From an uncultured Clostridia bacterium (GTDB lineage Bacteria; Bacillota; Clostridia; Christensenellales; Borkfalkiaceae), in assembly GCA_947174955.1 (NCBI GenBank), contig CAMWKX010000013.1, positions 1-14,706 of the forward strand: DNA of 14,706 nt. The letters are read 5' to 3'. A program made the translations under genes and the position numbers. Positions within the stretch are counted from its first letter, which is position 1; the number at the start of each line of letters is the position of its first letter. Positions 5,596 through 12,578 of this stretch are shown here, one piece after another. The notes beneath the pieces are model-generated. The model had not been told where the DNA came from and made no database searches. It worked only from the letters and a program-made list of their open reading frames with translations.

Positions 5596-6954
5596 TTACC
5601 CTTTTAAGCTTGCCGCAAGCTCCTCATCGGTGGGAATACGGTCGGTCATTTTTCCCGAAAGGAATTCGTCGTAAGCCTTCATATCGAAGTAGCCCGTGCC
5701 AGTAAGTCCGAACACGATAACCTTTTTCTCGCCCGTCTTTTTGCACTCCAACGCGGCGTCCATCGCGCCCTTTATCGCGTGCGACGATTCGGGTGCGGGC
5801 AGAGTGCCTTCGATGCGCGCAAACGTCACCGCCGCTTCGAACACTTCCGTCTGCGCGTACGATTTCGCCGTCATTAAACCCTGGTCGTACAGCTTGGAAA
5901 GAACGGGGCTCATACCGTGGTATCTCAGTCCGCCCGCGTGGTTGGCGCTCGGCATAAAGTCGCAGCCGAGGGTGTACATCTTTGCCTGAGGGCATATTTT
6001 GCCCGTGTCGCAGAAGTCGTAGCGGTATTCTCCGCGCGTGAGCGAGGGACAGCTCGCAGGCTCCACGGCTATAATCTGCGGGTTGGACTTGCCTTGCAGT
6101 TTGTCCGCCATAAACGGCGCAATCAGTCCGCCGAGGTTGGAGCCGCCGCCCGCGCAACCGACTATAATATCGGGCGTTCTGCCTATCTTTTCAAGCGCGG
6201 TCTTGGTTTCAAGTCCTATAACCGACTGATGTAAAAGCACCTGGTCGAGAACCGAACCGAGAACGTAGCGCGTCTTGTGTTCGGGGTCTGAAACCGCCGC
6301 TTCGACCGCCTCGGAAATTGCACAGCCGAGCGAACCGAGCGTGTCGGGATGTTCTTTCAATATGCGCCTGCCCGCCTCGGTGGTCGTGGAGGGAGAGGCG
6401 ATAACGCTCGCGCCGTAGACGTTCATAACGTTGCGCCTGAACGGCTTCTGTTCGAAGGAAACCTTGACCATATACACGTGCACGGGCATACCGAAGTACG
6501 CGCCCGCCATTGCAAGCGCCGTGCCCCACTGACCCGCGCCCGTCTCGGTGGTGACCGCCTTCAAGCCCTGCGCCTTGGCGTAGTAAATCTGCGCGGCGGC
6601 GGAATTGAGTTTATGCGAGCCCGAGGTGTTGTTGCCCTCGAACTTGTAATAAATTTCGGCGGGGGTGTCGAGATACTTTTCAAGACCGTACGCGCGCACC
6701 AGAGGACTGGGGCGGTAGAGCTTGTAAAAGTCGGTAATCGGCTTGGGAATATCTATGTATTTATCCGTCGTGTTGAGCTCCTGCTCGGCGAGCTCTTCGC
6801 AGAAAACCGCGCAAAGCTCTTCCTTAGTGCAGGGCTGCTTTGTCGCCGGATTTAAAAGCGGAGCGGGTTTCTCCTGCATAAACGCCTTTAAGTTCAGCCA
6901 TTTCTTGGGCAATTCCTCTTCGGTTAGGTATACTTTGTATGGTACGTCTTTCAT
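5596..6954 (-). CDS. trpB: Tryptophan synthase beta chain, TrpB2-type (PLP-dependent)
   Basis: This 452-residue enzyme is predicted to condense indole with serine to give tryptophan in the cytoplasm. Length and sequence fit the long TrpB2 (TrpB-like) class rather than the ~400-aa TrpB1. The PLP lysine is K115 in SGSHKLNSA, the catalytic Glu is E137 in TETGAGQWG, the phosphate-binding loop is GCAGGGSN (266-273), and EGTLPAPESSHA (382-393) is TrpB2-typical. Strong AAAGGAGG precedes the ATG. No trpA or other trp gene is adjacent; TrpB2 proteins lack the tight TrpA interface and are often free-standing, possibly salvaging indole or acting on another indole-like or serine-like substrate. It has its own consensus promoter and terminator, so it is monocistronic. 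Confidence 0.93.
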   Translation of the reverse strand: MKDVPYKVYLTEEELPKKWLNLKAFMQEKPAPLLNPATKQPCTKEELCAVFCEELAEQELNTTDKYIDIPKPITDFYKLYRPSPLVRAYGLEKYLDTPAEIYYKFEGNNTSGSHKLNSAAAQIYYAKAQGLKAVTTETGAGQWGTALAMAGAYFGMPVHVYMVKVSFEQKPFRRNVMNVYGASVIASPSTTTEAGRRILKEHPDTLGSLGCAISEAVEAAVSDPEHKTRYVLGSVLDQVLLHQSVIGLETKTALEKIGRTPDIIVGCAGGGSNLGGLIAPFMADKLQGKSNPQIIAVEPASCPSLTRGEYRYDFCDTGKICPQAKMYTLGCDFMPSANHAGGLRYHGMSPVLSKLYDQGLMTAKSYAQTEVFEAAVTFARIEGTLPAPESSHAIKGAMDAALECKKTGEKKVIVFGLTGTGYFDMKAYDEFLSGKMTDRIPTDEELAASLKG

Positions 6955-6999
6955 ATTTTTGTCCTCCTTTCAATTAGCCCGATAGCTGAAATTTTATTG

Positions 7000-7028
7000 A
7001 TTATAATATATAATTATACATTTGTCAA
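7000..7028 (-). promoter_or_regulatory. Consensus sigma-A promoter of trpB2
   Basis: The minus strand has TTGACA (7028-7023), 17 bp, then TATAAT (7005-7000), a perfect consensus match. The predicted leader is only about 40 bases, too short for a T-box or trp attenuator, so strong unattenuated expression is expected unless a protein regulator acts here. Confidence 0.88.
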
Positions 7029-7079
7029 TGCAATTTATGGGGAATTTCTTATTATTATGCAATATTTTGCGATTGAATT

Positions 7080-7085
7080 TATAAT
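7080..7085 (+). promoter_or_regulatory. Possible -10 element for the GH3 gene
   Basis: A perfect TATAAT lies 80 bases upstream of the GH3 start in a very AT-rich stretch, but only weak -35 candidates (ATGCAA at 7057-7062, 17 bp away) are seen. The 6955-7165 intergenic region otherwise holds only the divergent trpB2 promoter. Confidence 0.35.
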
Positions 7086-7165
7086 TATTCATTAAATTAT
7101 CAAATATTGAAAAATTAGGTTTGCAAAACGGCTATGTAAGTGATAAAATAAATGAGGAAAAAGAA

Positions 7166-9469
7166 ATGGATATAAAAGACGCAATTAGACAACTCAATAT
7201 CGAAAAGAAGGCGAGGCTTTTAACGGGCGAGGGCTTTTGGAGTACGCGCGGCTGTGCGGAAATCGGGCTCGAGGCGGTAAAGCTTTCCGACGGTCCCAAC
7301 GGTATGCGCGTGCAGGAGAAGCGCCCCAACCATCTGGGGCTTGGCAGCTCACTGCCCGCAACGTGCTATCCGACGGCGTCGGCGGTTGCGTGCACTTTCG
7401 ACCCCGAACTCTGCGAAGAGCTGGGCAGGCATATCGGCAAAGAGGCGGCGGCTTTCGGCGTTTCGATGGTGCTGGGACCGGGGCTTAACGTAAAGCGCAG
7501 CCCGCTGTGCGGCAGAAATTTCGAGTACTTTTCGGAGGACAGCTATCTTTCGGGTAAGATTGCGGCGGCGTACGTGCGCGGTATACAGAGTACGGGCGTT
7601 ACAGCGTGTATCAAGCATTTTGCGGTCAACAGCCGCGAGTACGCGCGTATGTACTGCGACAGCCGCGTGGACGAACAGACACTGCGCGAAATTTATCTCA
7701 CGGGCTTTGAAATAGCCGTCAAAGAGGGCGGCGCAAACGCCGTTATGACTGCCTACAACTATCTCAACGGCGAACACTGCAATCAGAACGGTTACCTTTT
7801 AAACACGGTGCTTCGCGGCGAGTGGGGCTTCGACGGACTGGTCGTTTCCGACTGGGGCGGCAGCCGCGGACAGGTTGCGGCAATCAAAGCGGGCGCGGAC
7901 TTGGAGATGCCTATGTGCGATATCTCCGCCGCGGAAGTGATCGAAGCCGTCAAGAGCGGCGAGCTGGACGAGCGGCTCGTGGACAAATGCGTGGAAAGGC
8001 TTTATGAGTTTTCTGCCCGCTCGCAGAACATTTTAAGGGAAGATTTTAACAGGGAAGAGCACGCGGAGTTTGCCGCAAAGGTCGCGGGCGAGAGCCTCGT
8101 GCTTTTAAAAAACGAGGGCGGCGCACTGCCGCTTAAAGCAGATGAAAGGGTTGCCGTAATCGGCGATTTTGCCAACGTGCCGCGCTATCAGGGGGCGGGC
8201 TCTTCGCAGATAATTCCCACTTCGTTAGACAATATATTGGGGGTAATCGGCCATTCGCCCTTGAAAATAGTCGGTTTCGAACGCGGTTTCGACCGCTTCG
8301 GCGGGGAGAGCAACCGTCTTTTACGGCGGGCTGTAAAGCTTGCGGAAAGGGCGGATACGCTTGTTATCTGCCTCGGGCTTGACGAGGACAAGGAAGCCGA
8401 GGGCTGCGACCGCTCCGACCTGAATATCAATCAAAATCAGATAGATTTATTAAAGTCGCTGCACGCGCTCGGCAAAAAAATCGTCGTAGTGCTCTCGTGC
8501 GGGAGTGCGGTTCTTACGGATTGGGATAGTTATTGCGACGGGCTGTTGCTCGCTCATCTCGGCGGGCAGAGCGGCGCGCGTGCGGTGGCTCTCGCGCTTA
8601 CGGGCGAAATCAATCCGTCGGGCAGACTTGCCGAAACGTACCCTTTAAAGCAGGGCGACGAGCCGTGCGCGGACGTTTACTCGGCGAGCCCTTTAAAGAG
8701 CGATTACGCCGAGGGAATTTTCGTCGGTTACAAGTACTATAATGCGTTGAACGTGCCAGTAAAATATCCGTTCGGCTACGGACTTTCCTACACGACCTTT
8801 TCATACGACAACATTTCGGTGAGCGCAGAGGGCATCAGGTGCACGGTTACCAACACCGGCGGGCGCGACGGCGAGGCGGTGGTGCAGGTTTACGTGCGTG
8901 CGCCCCGCCCCGAACTCGAAGTCAGCCCTTCCGAGCTCAAAGCTTTCTTGAAGGTGAGATTGCGTGCGGGCGAAAGCAAAGACGTGTTTTTGCCGTTCGA
9001 CGAATACGCTTTCCGCGTGTGGGATAAGACCGCCCGCCGTTTTGTTTCGGGCGGCGTTTACGAGGTTTCGGTAAATACCGACAGTGCGCACGCGCTGTAC
9101 TCGCAGACGGTTGAAATTGCGGGCGAAGGCTGTGTATCAGACGGTAAAATGAGTTACAAAGAGTATTTTGACAGCCACATATCCCGCGACGAACGCGAAT
9201 ATAACCCTCAAAAAGGTATGGTCGCCGATATGGATACGGTGGTTGCCGACCTCGTTTACTGCAAGGGGTTAGTGGCGAAAATTTTCGGAAATATTGCGAG
9301 GATAAGCAAAAACTCGGACGATAAAATCAAGTCGATGGCGATGGACTGGCTGCGCGTTCGCGCGCTTATGCAGTTTATGAATTTAAACGATATTCAGGCG
9401 CAGGGATTCCTGTTGGCGTGCAACGGTCATTTCTTTAAGGGGATGAAAAAACTGCTCTTTAAAAAGTAA
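7166..9469 (+). CDS. Glycoside hydrolase family 3 (beta-glucosidase-like)
   Basis: This 767-residue GH3 enzyme hydrolyses terminal beta-linked sugars from oligosaccharides. Domain order is: N-terminal barrel with IKHFAVNSREYAR (K150/H151 substrate-binding pair) and the nucleophile D229 in GLVVSDWGG; the alpha/beta sandwich from about 300 (ESLVLLKNEGGALPLK) with the likely acid/base E412 in EAEGCDRS; a fibronectin-III-like domain at about 550-635 (GEAVVQVYV...SELKAF); then a helical C-terminal tail of roughly 110 residues. There is no signal peptide, so it is probably cytoplasmic and acts on imported oligosaccharides. The ATG at 7166 was chosen for GAGGAAA eight bases upstream; a TTG at 7121 would add 15 unconvincing residues. 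It is divergent from trpB2, with no adjacent transporter. Exact sugar specificity cannot be read. Confidence 0.93.
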   Translation: MDIKDAIRQLNIEKKARLLTGEGFWSTRGCAEIGLEAVKLSDGPNGMRVQEKRPNHLGLGSSLPATCYPTASAVACTFDPELCEELGRHIGKEAAAFGVSMVLGPGLNVKRSPLCGRNFEYFSEDSYLSGKIAAAYVRGIQSTGVTACIKHFAVNSREYARMYCDSRVDEQTLREIYLTGFEIAVKEGGANAVMTAYNYLNGEHCNQNGYLLNTVLRGEWGFDGLVVSDWGGSRGQVAAIKAGADLEMPMCDISAAEVIEAVKSGELDERLVDKCVERLYEFSARSQNILREDFNREEHAEFAAKVAGESLVLLKNEGGALPLKADERVAVIGDFANVPRYQGAGSSQIIPTSLDNILGVIGHSPLKIVGFERGFDRFGGESNRLLRRAVKLAERADTLVICLGLDEDKEAEGCDRSDLNINQNQIDLLKSLHALGKKIVVVLSCGSAVLTDWDSYCDGLLLAHLGGQSGARAVALALTGEINPSGRLAETYPLKQGDEPCADVYSASPLKSDYAEGIFVGYKYYNALNVPVKYPFGYGLSYTTFSYDNISVSAEGIRCTVTNTGGRDGEAVVQVYVRAPRPELEVSPSELKAFLKVRLRAGESKDVFLPFDEYAFRVWDKTARRFVSGGVYEVSVNTDSAHALYSQTVEIAGEGCVSDGKMSYKEYFDSHISRDEREYNPQKGMVADMDTVVADLVYCKGLVAKIFGNIARISKNSDDKIKSMAMDWLRVRALMQFMNLNDIQAQGFLLACNGHFFKGMKKLLFKK

Positions 9470-9489
9470 GTGAAAATTGAGCAAAACCA

Positions 9490-9518
9490 TTGCATTGCCA
9501 TTGCCGCGGTGCTATAAT
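9490..9518 (+). promoter_or_regulatory. Sigma-A promoter of the hydrolase-esterase-ATP-grasp operon
   Basis: TTGCAT (9490-9495) and perfect TATAAT (9513-9518) are separated by 17 bp; transcription would start near 9525. Three near-direct repeats of ATTGC (9489-9505) overlap the -35 and spacer and could be an operator. No terminator for the upstream GH3 gene is visible in this gap. Confidence 0.8.
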
Positions 9519-9551
9519 TTATTAAATTAAAAGAGCTTTACGAGGTGTGTT

Positions 9552-10481
9552 TTGCAAGAGATTTATTATCCTTCAAAAGACGGTAAAACTACTATTCACG
9601 CCTGCATATGGCAGTGCGAGGGCGAGCCTAAGGCGGTTTTACAGATAATTCACGGTATGGCGGAGTACGCCGCAAGGTACGCGCCGCTCGCCGAATTTCT
9701 GACAAAACAGGGTATAGTCGTGTGCGCCGAGGACCATTTGGGTCACGGTAAGTCGGTATGTTCCGAAGACGATTTGGGTTACTTCGCCGCCAAAAACGGC
9801 TGGCAGACGGTGCTCGCCGATATTCGCGGGCTGACCGAAATAGTCCGCCCCAAGTACGAGGGTGTGCCCTATATCGTTATGGGGCACTCGATGGGCTCGT
9901 TCTTCTGCCGCAAGTATATCTCGCTGTACGGCGGGGAGCTTGCGGGCGCGATTATAATGGGCACGGGCTTCAAGGGCGCGGGCACGACGGGCGGCGCGAA
10001 ATTCATAACCAAGCTCATCGCGCTTTTCAAGGGATGGCGATACCGCAGTAAATTTATCGACAATACGGCTTTCGGCGCGTATAACAAAAAGTTTGAAAAG
10101 CGCACGCGCTTCGACTGGCTGAGCACAGACCCCGCAAACGTCGACAATTACATTGCCGACCCGCTCTGCGGAATTCCGTTCACCTGCAACGCGTTCTACG
10201 GACTGTTCAGTATAATTTCGCAGGCGTGCAAGACCTCGACGATTAAAGCTGTGCCCGACGAACTGCCTTTGTTGGTGGTTGCGGGCGCGGACGACCCCGT
10301 CGGCGATTACGGCAAGGGTGTGGAAAAATTTACGGATAAATTATTAAAATACGGTAAAAACGCGTCGATGACGCTGTACCGCGGTTGCAGACACGAAATA
10401 GTCAACGATATCTGCGCGCCCCAGCTTTTCGACGATCTGGCTGAATTTATTAAAGAAAATGGTAATACGCAAGAAAATTAA
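9552..10481 (+). CDS. Alpha/beta hydrolase, monoacylglycerol lipase/lysophospholipase-like
   Basis: This 309-residue serine hydrolase is of the Hydrolase_4 (monoacylglycerol lipase-like) type and cleaves carboxylic esters. The oxyanion-hole region IIHGMAEYAARY (32-43) and the DHLGHGKS motif (61-68) are characteristic. The nucleophile elbow is GHSMG with S113, the acid is probably D248 in ADDPVG, and the base H281 in GCRHEIV. There is no signal peptide, so it is cytoplasmic. The start is a TTG at 9552, supported by GAGGTG five bases upstream and a promoter at 9490-9518. Its 3' end overlaps the next gene by 23 bases, indicating translational coupling. The natural substrate is unknown; the neighbouring esterase and ATP-grasp genes suggest a shared small-molecule pathway. 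Confidence 0.9.
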   Translation: MQEIYYPSKDGKTTIHACIWQCEGEPKAVLQIIHGMAEYAARYAPLAEFLTKQGIVVCAEDHLGHGKSVCSEDDLGYFAAKNGWQTVLADIRGLTEIVRPKYEGVPYIVMGHSMGSFFCRKYISLYGGELAGAIIMGTGFKGAGTTGGAKFITKLIALFKGWRYRSKFIDNTAFGAYNKKFEKRTRFDWLSTDPANVDNYIADPLCGIPFTCNAFYGLFSIISQACKTSTIKAVPDELPLLVVAGADDPVGDYGKGVEKFTDKLLKYGKNASMTLYRGCRHEIVNDICAPQLFDDLAEFIKENGNTQEN

Positions 10482-11211
10482 ACTGCCCGCGCTTACGGGC
10501 GACAAGGAGCGCACGGCTTACGTCTATTTGCCCGTCGGCTACGACGAGGGCGAAACGCGCTACCCCGTTTTATATATGTTCGACGGTCACAACCTCTTCA
10601 CCGACGAGGAGGCGACCTTCGGCAAGTGCTGGGGGCTGGAAAAGTTTTTAGACGAGAACGAGGTGCCGCTCATCGTCGCGGCGGTGGAGTGCAACCACGA
10701 GGGCAATTCTCGCCTTTCGGAGTACTCGCCCGTTACTTTTAACTTTCACGGTCAAAAGGTCGTGGGACGTGGCAAGAAGTATATGGACTGGCTCGTCGGC
10801 ACGTTCAAGCCGCTTATCGACGAAAATTACAGAACGCTTCCGGACAGAGCGAATACTATCATTGCGGGCAGTTCTATGGGCGGGCTGATGACCCTTTACG
10901 CGCTGTGCAAATACGGCAAATATTTTTCGCGCGGGGCGGCGCTGTCGCCCAGCCTTTGGGTACAGAACGGCGAAGTACCGTCGTTTATAACGAACGCAAC
11001 TTTCAGAAACGATACCGTGCTGTTCACCGATTACGGCACGAAGGAGTTCAAAAACCATTCGCCGCAGAGGGGACTTTTCGGTGAAACGTTTAAAATTCTG
11101 TGCGAAAAGGGAGTGGCGGTAACTGCGCGTATCGTGCCCGGCGGCACGCACTGCGAGGCGTGCTGGGAGAGGGAAATTCCCTACGTTTTAAAGACTTTTG
11201 ATTTAATATAA
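10459..11211 (+). CDS. Esterase D family hydrolase (putative esterase)
   Basis: This 250-residue alpha/beta hydrolase is of the esterase D type (PF00756-like), the fold also used by enterochelin esterases and S-formylglutathione hydrolases. YPVLYMFDGHNLF (35-47) carries the family's conserved DG(H/Q)N turn. The nucleophile is S139 in AGSSMGG, and H231 in PGGTHCEACW is the likely base. The acid is probably D191 or E195 in FTDYGTKE. There is no signal peptide. The ATG lies 23 bases inside the preceding hydrolase gene and has only a weak ribosome site, so expression likely depends on coupled translation. Two unrelated esterases side by side before an ATP-grasp ligase is the unusual feature here. 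Substrate unknown. Confidence 0.88.
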   Translation: MVIRKKIKLPALTGDKERTAYVYLPVGYDEGETRYPVLYMFDGHNLFTDEEATFGKCWGLEKFLDENEVPLIVAAVECNHEGNSRLSEYSPVTFNFHGQKVVGRGKKYMDWLVGTFKPLIDENYRTLPDRANTIIAGSSMGGLMTLYALCKYGKYFSRGAALSPSLWVQNGEVPSFITNATFRNDTVLFTDYGTKEFKNHSPQRGLFGETFKILCEKGVAVTARIVPGGTHCEACWEREIPYVLKTFDLI

Positions 11212-11215
11212 AATT

Positions 11216-11251
11216 GCGTTAATTGCGGCATATATGCCGCCCAATTAATGC
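11216..11251 (+). promoter_or_regulatory. Intercistronic hairpin before the ATP-grasp gene
   Basis: An outer stem GCGTTAATTG (11216-11225) with CAATTAATGC (11242-11251), containing one G.T pair, surrounds an inner CGGCAT/ATGCCG stem within the palindrome GCGGCATATATGCCGC (11225-11240), with a 2-base bulge. No T-run follows, so it is not a standard terminator. It ends only 13 bases before the ATG at 11265 and may affect mRNA processing, stability or translation of the third gene. Confidence 0.55.
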
Positions 11252-11264
11252 GAAGAAGGTTAAA

Positions 11265-12455
11265 ATGAAGAATTTTGTATTTATTTCACCTAATTTTCCC
11301 GACAATTACTGGCGGTTCTGCCGCGAGCTCAAAAACAACGGTTTCAACGTATTAGGTATCGGCGACTGCGAGTACTTTCAGCTTTCAAACGAGCTTCGCG
11401 CAAGCCTTACGGAGTACTACAAGGTTTCCTCGCTGGAAAACTACGACGAGGTTTTTCGCGCGGTTGCGTTTTTCTCGTTCAGCTACGGCAAGATCGACTG
11501 GCTGGAAAGCAACAACGAGTACTGGCTGGAACAGGACGCGCGTCTGCGCACCGACTTTAATATCACGAGCGGCTTTAAAACTGAGGATATCACCAAGGTA
11601 AAATTCAAGTCGGAAATGAAGCCCTATTACAAAAAGGCGGGCGTAAAAGTTGCGCGCTACTGCATTGCCGACGATATCGGTACGTGCAAAAAGTTTATAG
11701 CGGAAGTGGGTTATCCCGTAATCGTCAAGCCCGACAACGGCGTGGGCGCAAACGATACGCACAGGATATCGGACGAAGAGGCGTTGAACAGGTTTTTCGA
11801 GCATAAGCTTCCCGTATCGTATATTATGGAAGAGTATATTCAGGCGGAGGTCAATTCCTACGACGCGATTGTCGACAGTAACGGCGAGCCCATTTTCGAG
11901 ACGGGCAACGTTACGCCGCTTTCTTTGATGGACGTGGTGGAAGAGAACGGCGATTCGCTTTTCTATATATTGAATAAGCCGTTCGACGACGTGCGCGACG
12001 CGGGGCGCAGAGTGTTAAAGGCGTTTGGTGTAAAGAGCCGTTTCGTGCATTTCGAGTTCTTCCGCTTAACCTGCGACCAGCCTATGGGCAAAAAGGGCGA
12101 AGTAGTTGCGCTCGAAGTCAATATGCGCCCTTCCGGCGGAATTTCGCCCGATATGATGAACTTTGCAAATTCCACCGACGTTTACAAGATCTGGGCGGAT
12201 ATGATTGCGTTCGACAAGACCGACTTAAAGTGCGGCGAAAGGTTCTACTGCGCGTTTGCGGGAAGGCGCGACGGCAGGGAATACGTTTACCGCGAGCAGG
12301 ACATAAGGGATAAGTTCTACAATAATTTAAAGATAGTGGGCAGAGTGCCGCGCGCGCTTTCGGGCGCGATGGGCGACACTATGTATATCGCCAATTTTAA
12401 GACCGAAGAGGAGTTAAACGATTTCTTGCAGGAAATGATAGAGGAACGTAAGTAA
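11265..12455 (+). CDS. ATP-grasp enzyme of unknown substrate
   Basis: This 396-residue ATP-grasp protein should activate a carboxylate as an acyl phosphate and join it to an amine or thiol. The N-terminal Rossmann-like part (MKNFVFISPNFPDNYWRF) precedes the ATP-grasp core: K155 in PVIVKPDNGVGAND, the hinge YIMEEYIQ (187-193), E264 in HFEFFR, and metal ligands E284 and N286 in ALEVNMRPSGG. All key residues are present, so it should be active. The ATG at 11265 was chosen because AAGAAGG lies just upstream; a TTG at 11223 falls inside the intercistronic hairpin. It is the last gene of the operon with two esterases, before the terminator at 12467-12503. The motif LESNNEYWLEQDARLR (80-95) suggests a well-conserved but unassigned subfamily. 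Confidence 0.88.
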   Translation: MKNFVFISPNFPDNYWRFCRELKNNGFNVLGIGDCEYFQLSNELRASLTEYYKVSSLENYDEVFRAVAFFSFSYGKIDWLESNNEYWLEQDARLRTDFNITSGFKTEDITKVKFKSEMKPYYKKAGVKVARYCIADDIGTCKKFIAEVGYPVIVKPDNGVGANDTHRISDEEALNRFFEHKLPVSYIMEEYIQAEVNSYDAIVDSNGEPIFETGNVTPLSLMDVVEENGDSLFYILNKPFDDVRDAGRRVLKAFGVKSRFVHFEFFRLTCDQPMGKKGEVVALEVNMRPSGGISPDMMNFANSTDVYKIWADMIAFDKTDLKCGERFYCAFAGRRDGREYVYREQDIRDKFYNNLKIVGRVPRALSGAMGDTMYIANFKTEEELNDFLQEMIEERK

Positions 12456-12466
12456 GAATAAACAGT

Positions 12467-12503
12467 GCGCCCCGCGGCGAATTTTCGCCGCGGGCGCTTT
12501 TTT
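12467..12503 (+). terminator. Terminator of the hydrolase-esterase-ATP-grasp operon
   Basis: GCGCCCCGCGGCGA (12467-12480) pairs with TCGCCGCGGGCGC (12485-12497) over 13 bp with one bulged C and an ATTT loop, followed by six T residues (12498-12503). The arms share the window's CCCGCGG terminator core. Confidence 0.92.
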
Positions 12504-12515
12504 AGTTTTCGCTTG

Positions 12516-12544
12516 TCATAAAAAATAAGGGGGGATAATAGAAT
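12516..12544 (+). promoter_or_regulatory. Sigma-E (mother-cell) promoter of spoIVA
   Basis: TCATAAA (12516-12522) matches the sigma-E -35 consensus KMATAWW at every position. After exactly 14 bp, AATAGAAT (12537-12544) matches 6 of 8 positions of CATACAMT. In Bacillus subtilis spoIVA is transcribed by sigma-E in the mother cell. The predicted start near 12551 leaves a 28-base leader with GGAGG (12568-12572). Sigma-A alternatives here (TTGTCA with a poor -10) fit less well. Confidence 0.72.
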
Positions 12545-12578
12545 ATTAAACGTAACGATAAACAAGCGGAGGCACATT

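Noticed and set aside
6349..6855. 168-aa plus-strand open frame opposite trpB2
   Set aside because: Arg/Gly-rich composition and complete overlap with a conserved enzyme mark it as a shadow.
6955..7030. T-box or trp attenuator upstream of trpB2
   Set aside because: The predicted leader is about 40 bases and contains no specifier stem or terminator.
7121..7165. TTG start extending the GH3 gene by 15 codons
   Set aside because: The ATG at 7166 has a better-placed GAGGAAA site and the extra residues look like translated leader.
11223..11264. TTG start extending the ATP-grasp gene by 14 codons
   Set aside because: It would start inside the intercistronic hairpin; the ATG at 11265 has AAGAAGG upstream and MKNFVFISPNF is a natural N-terminus.
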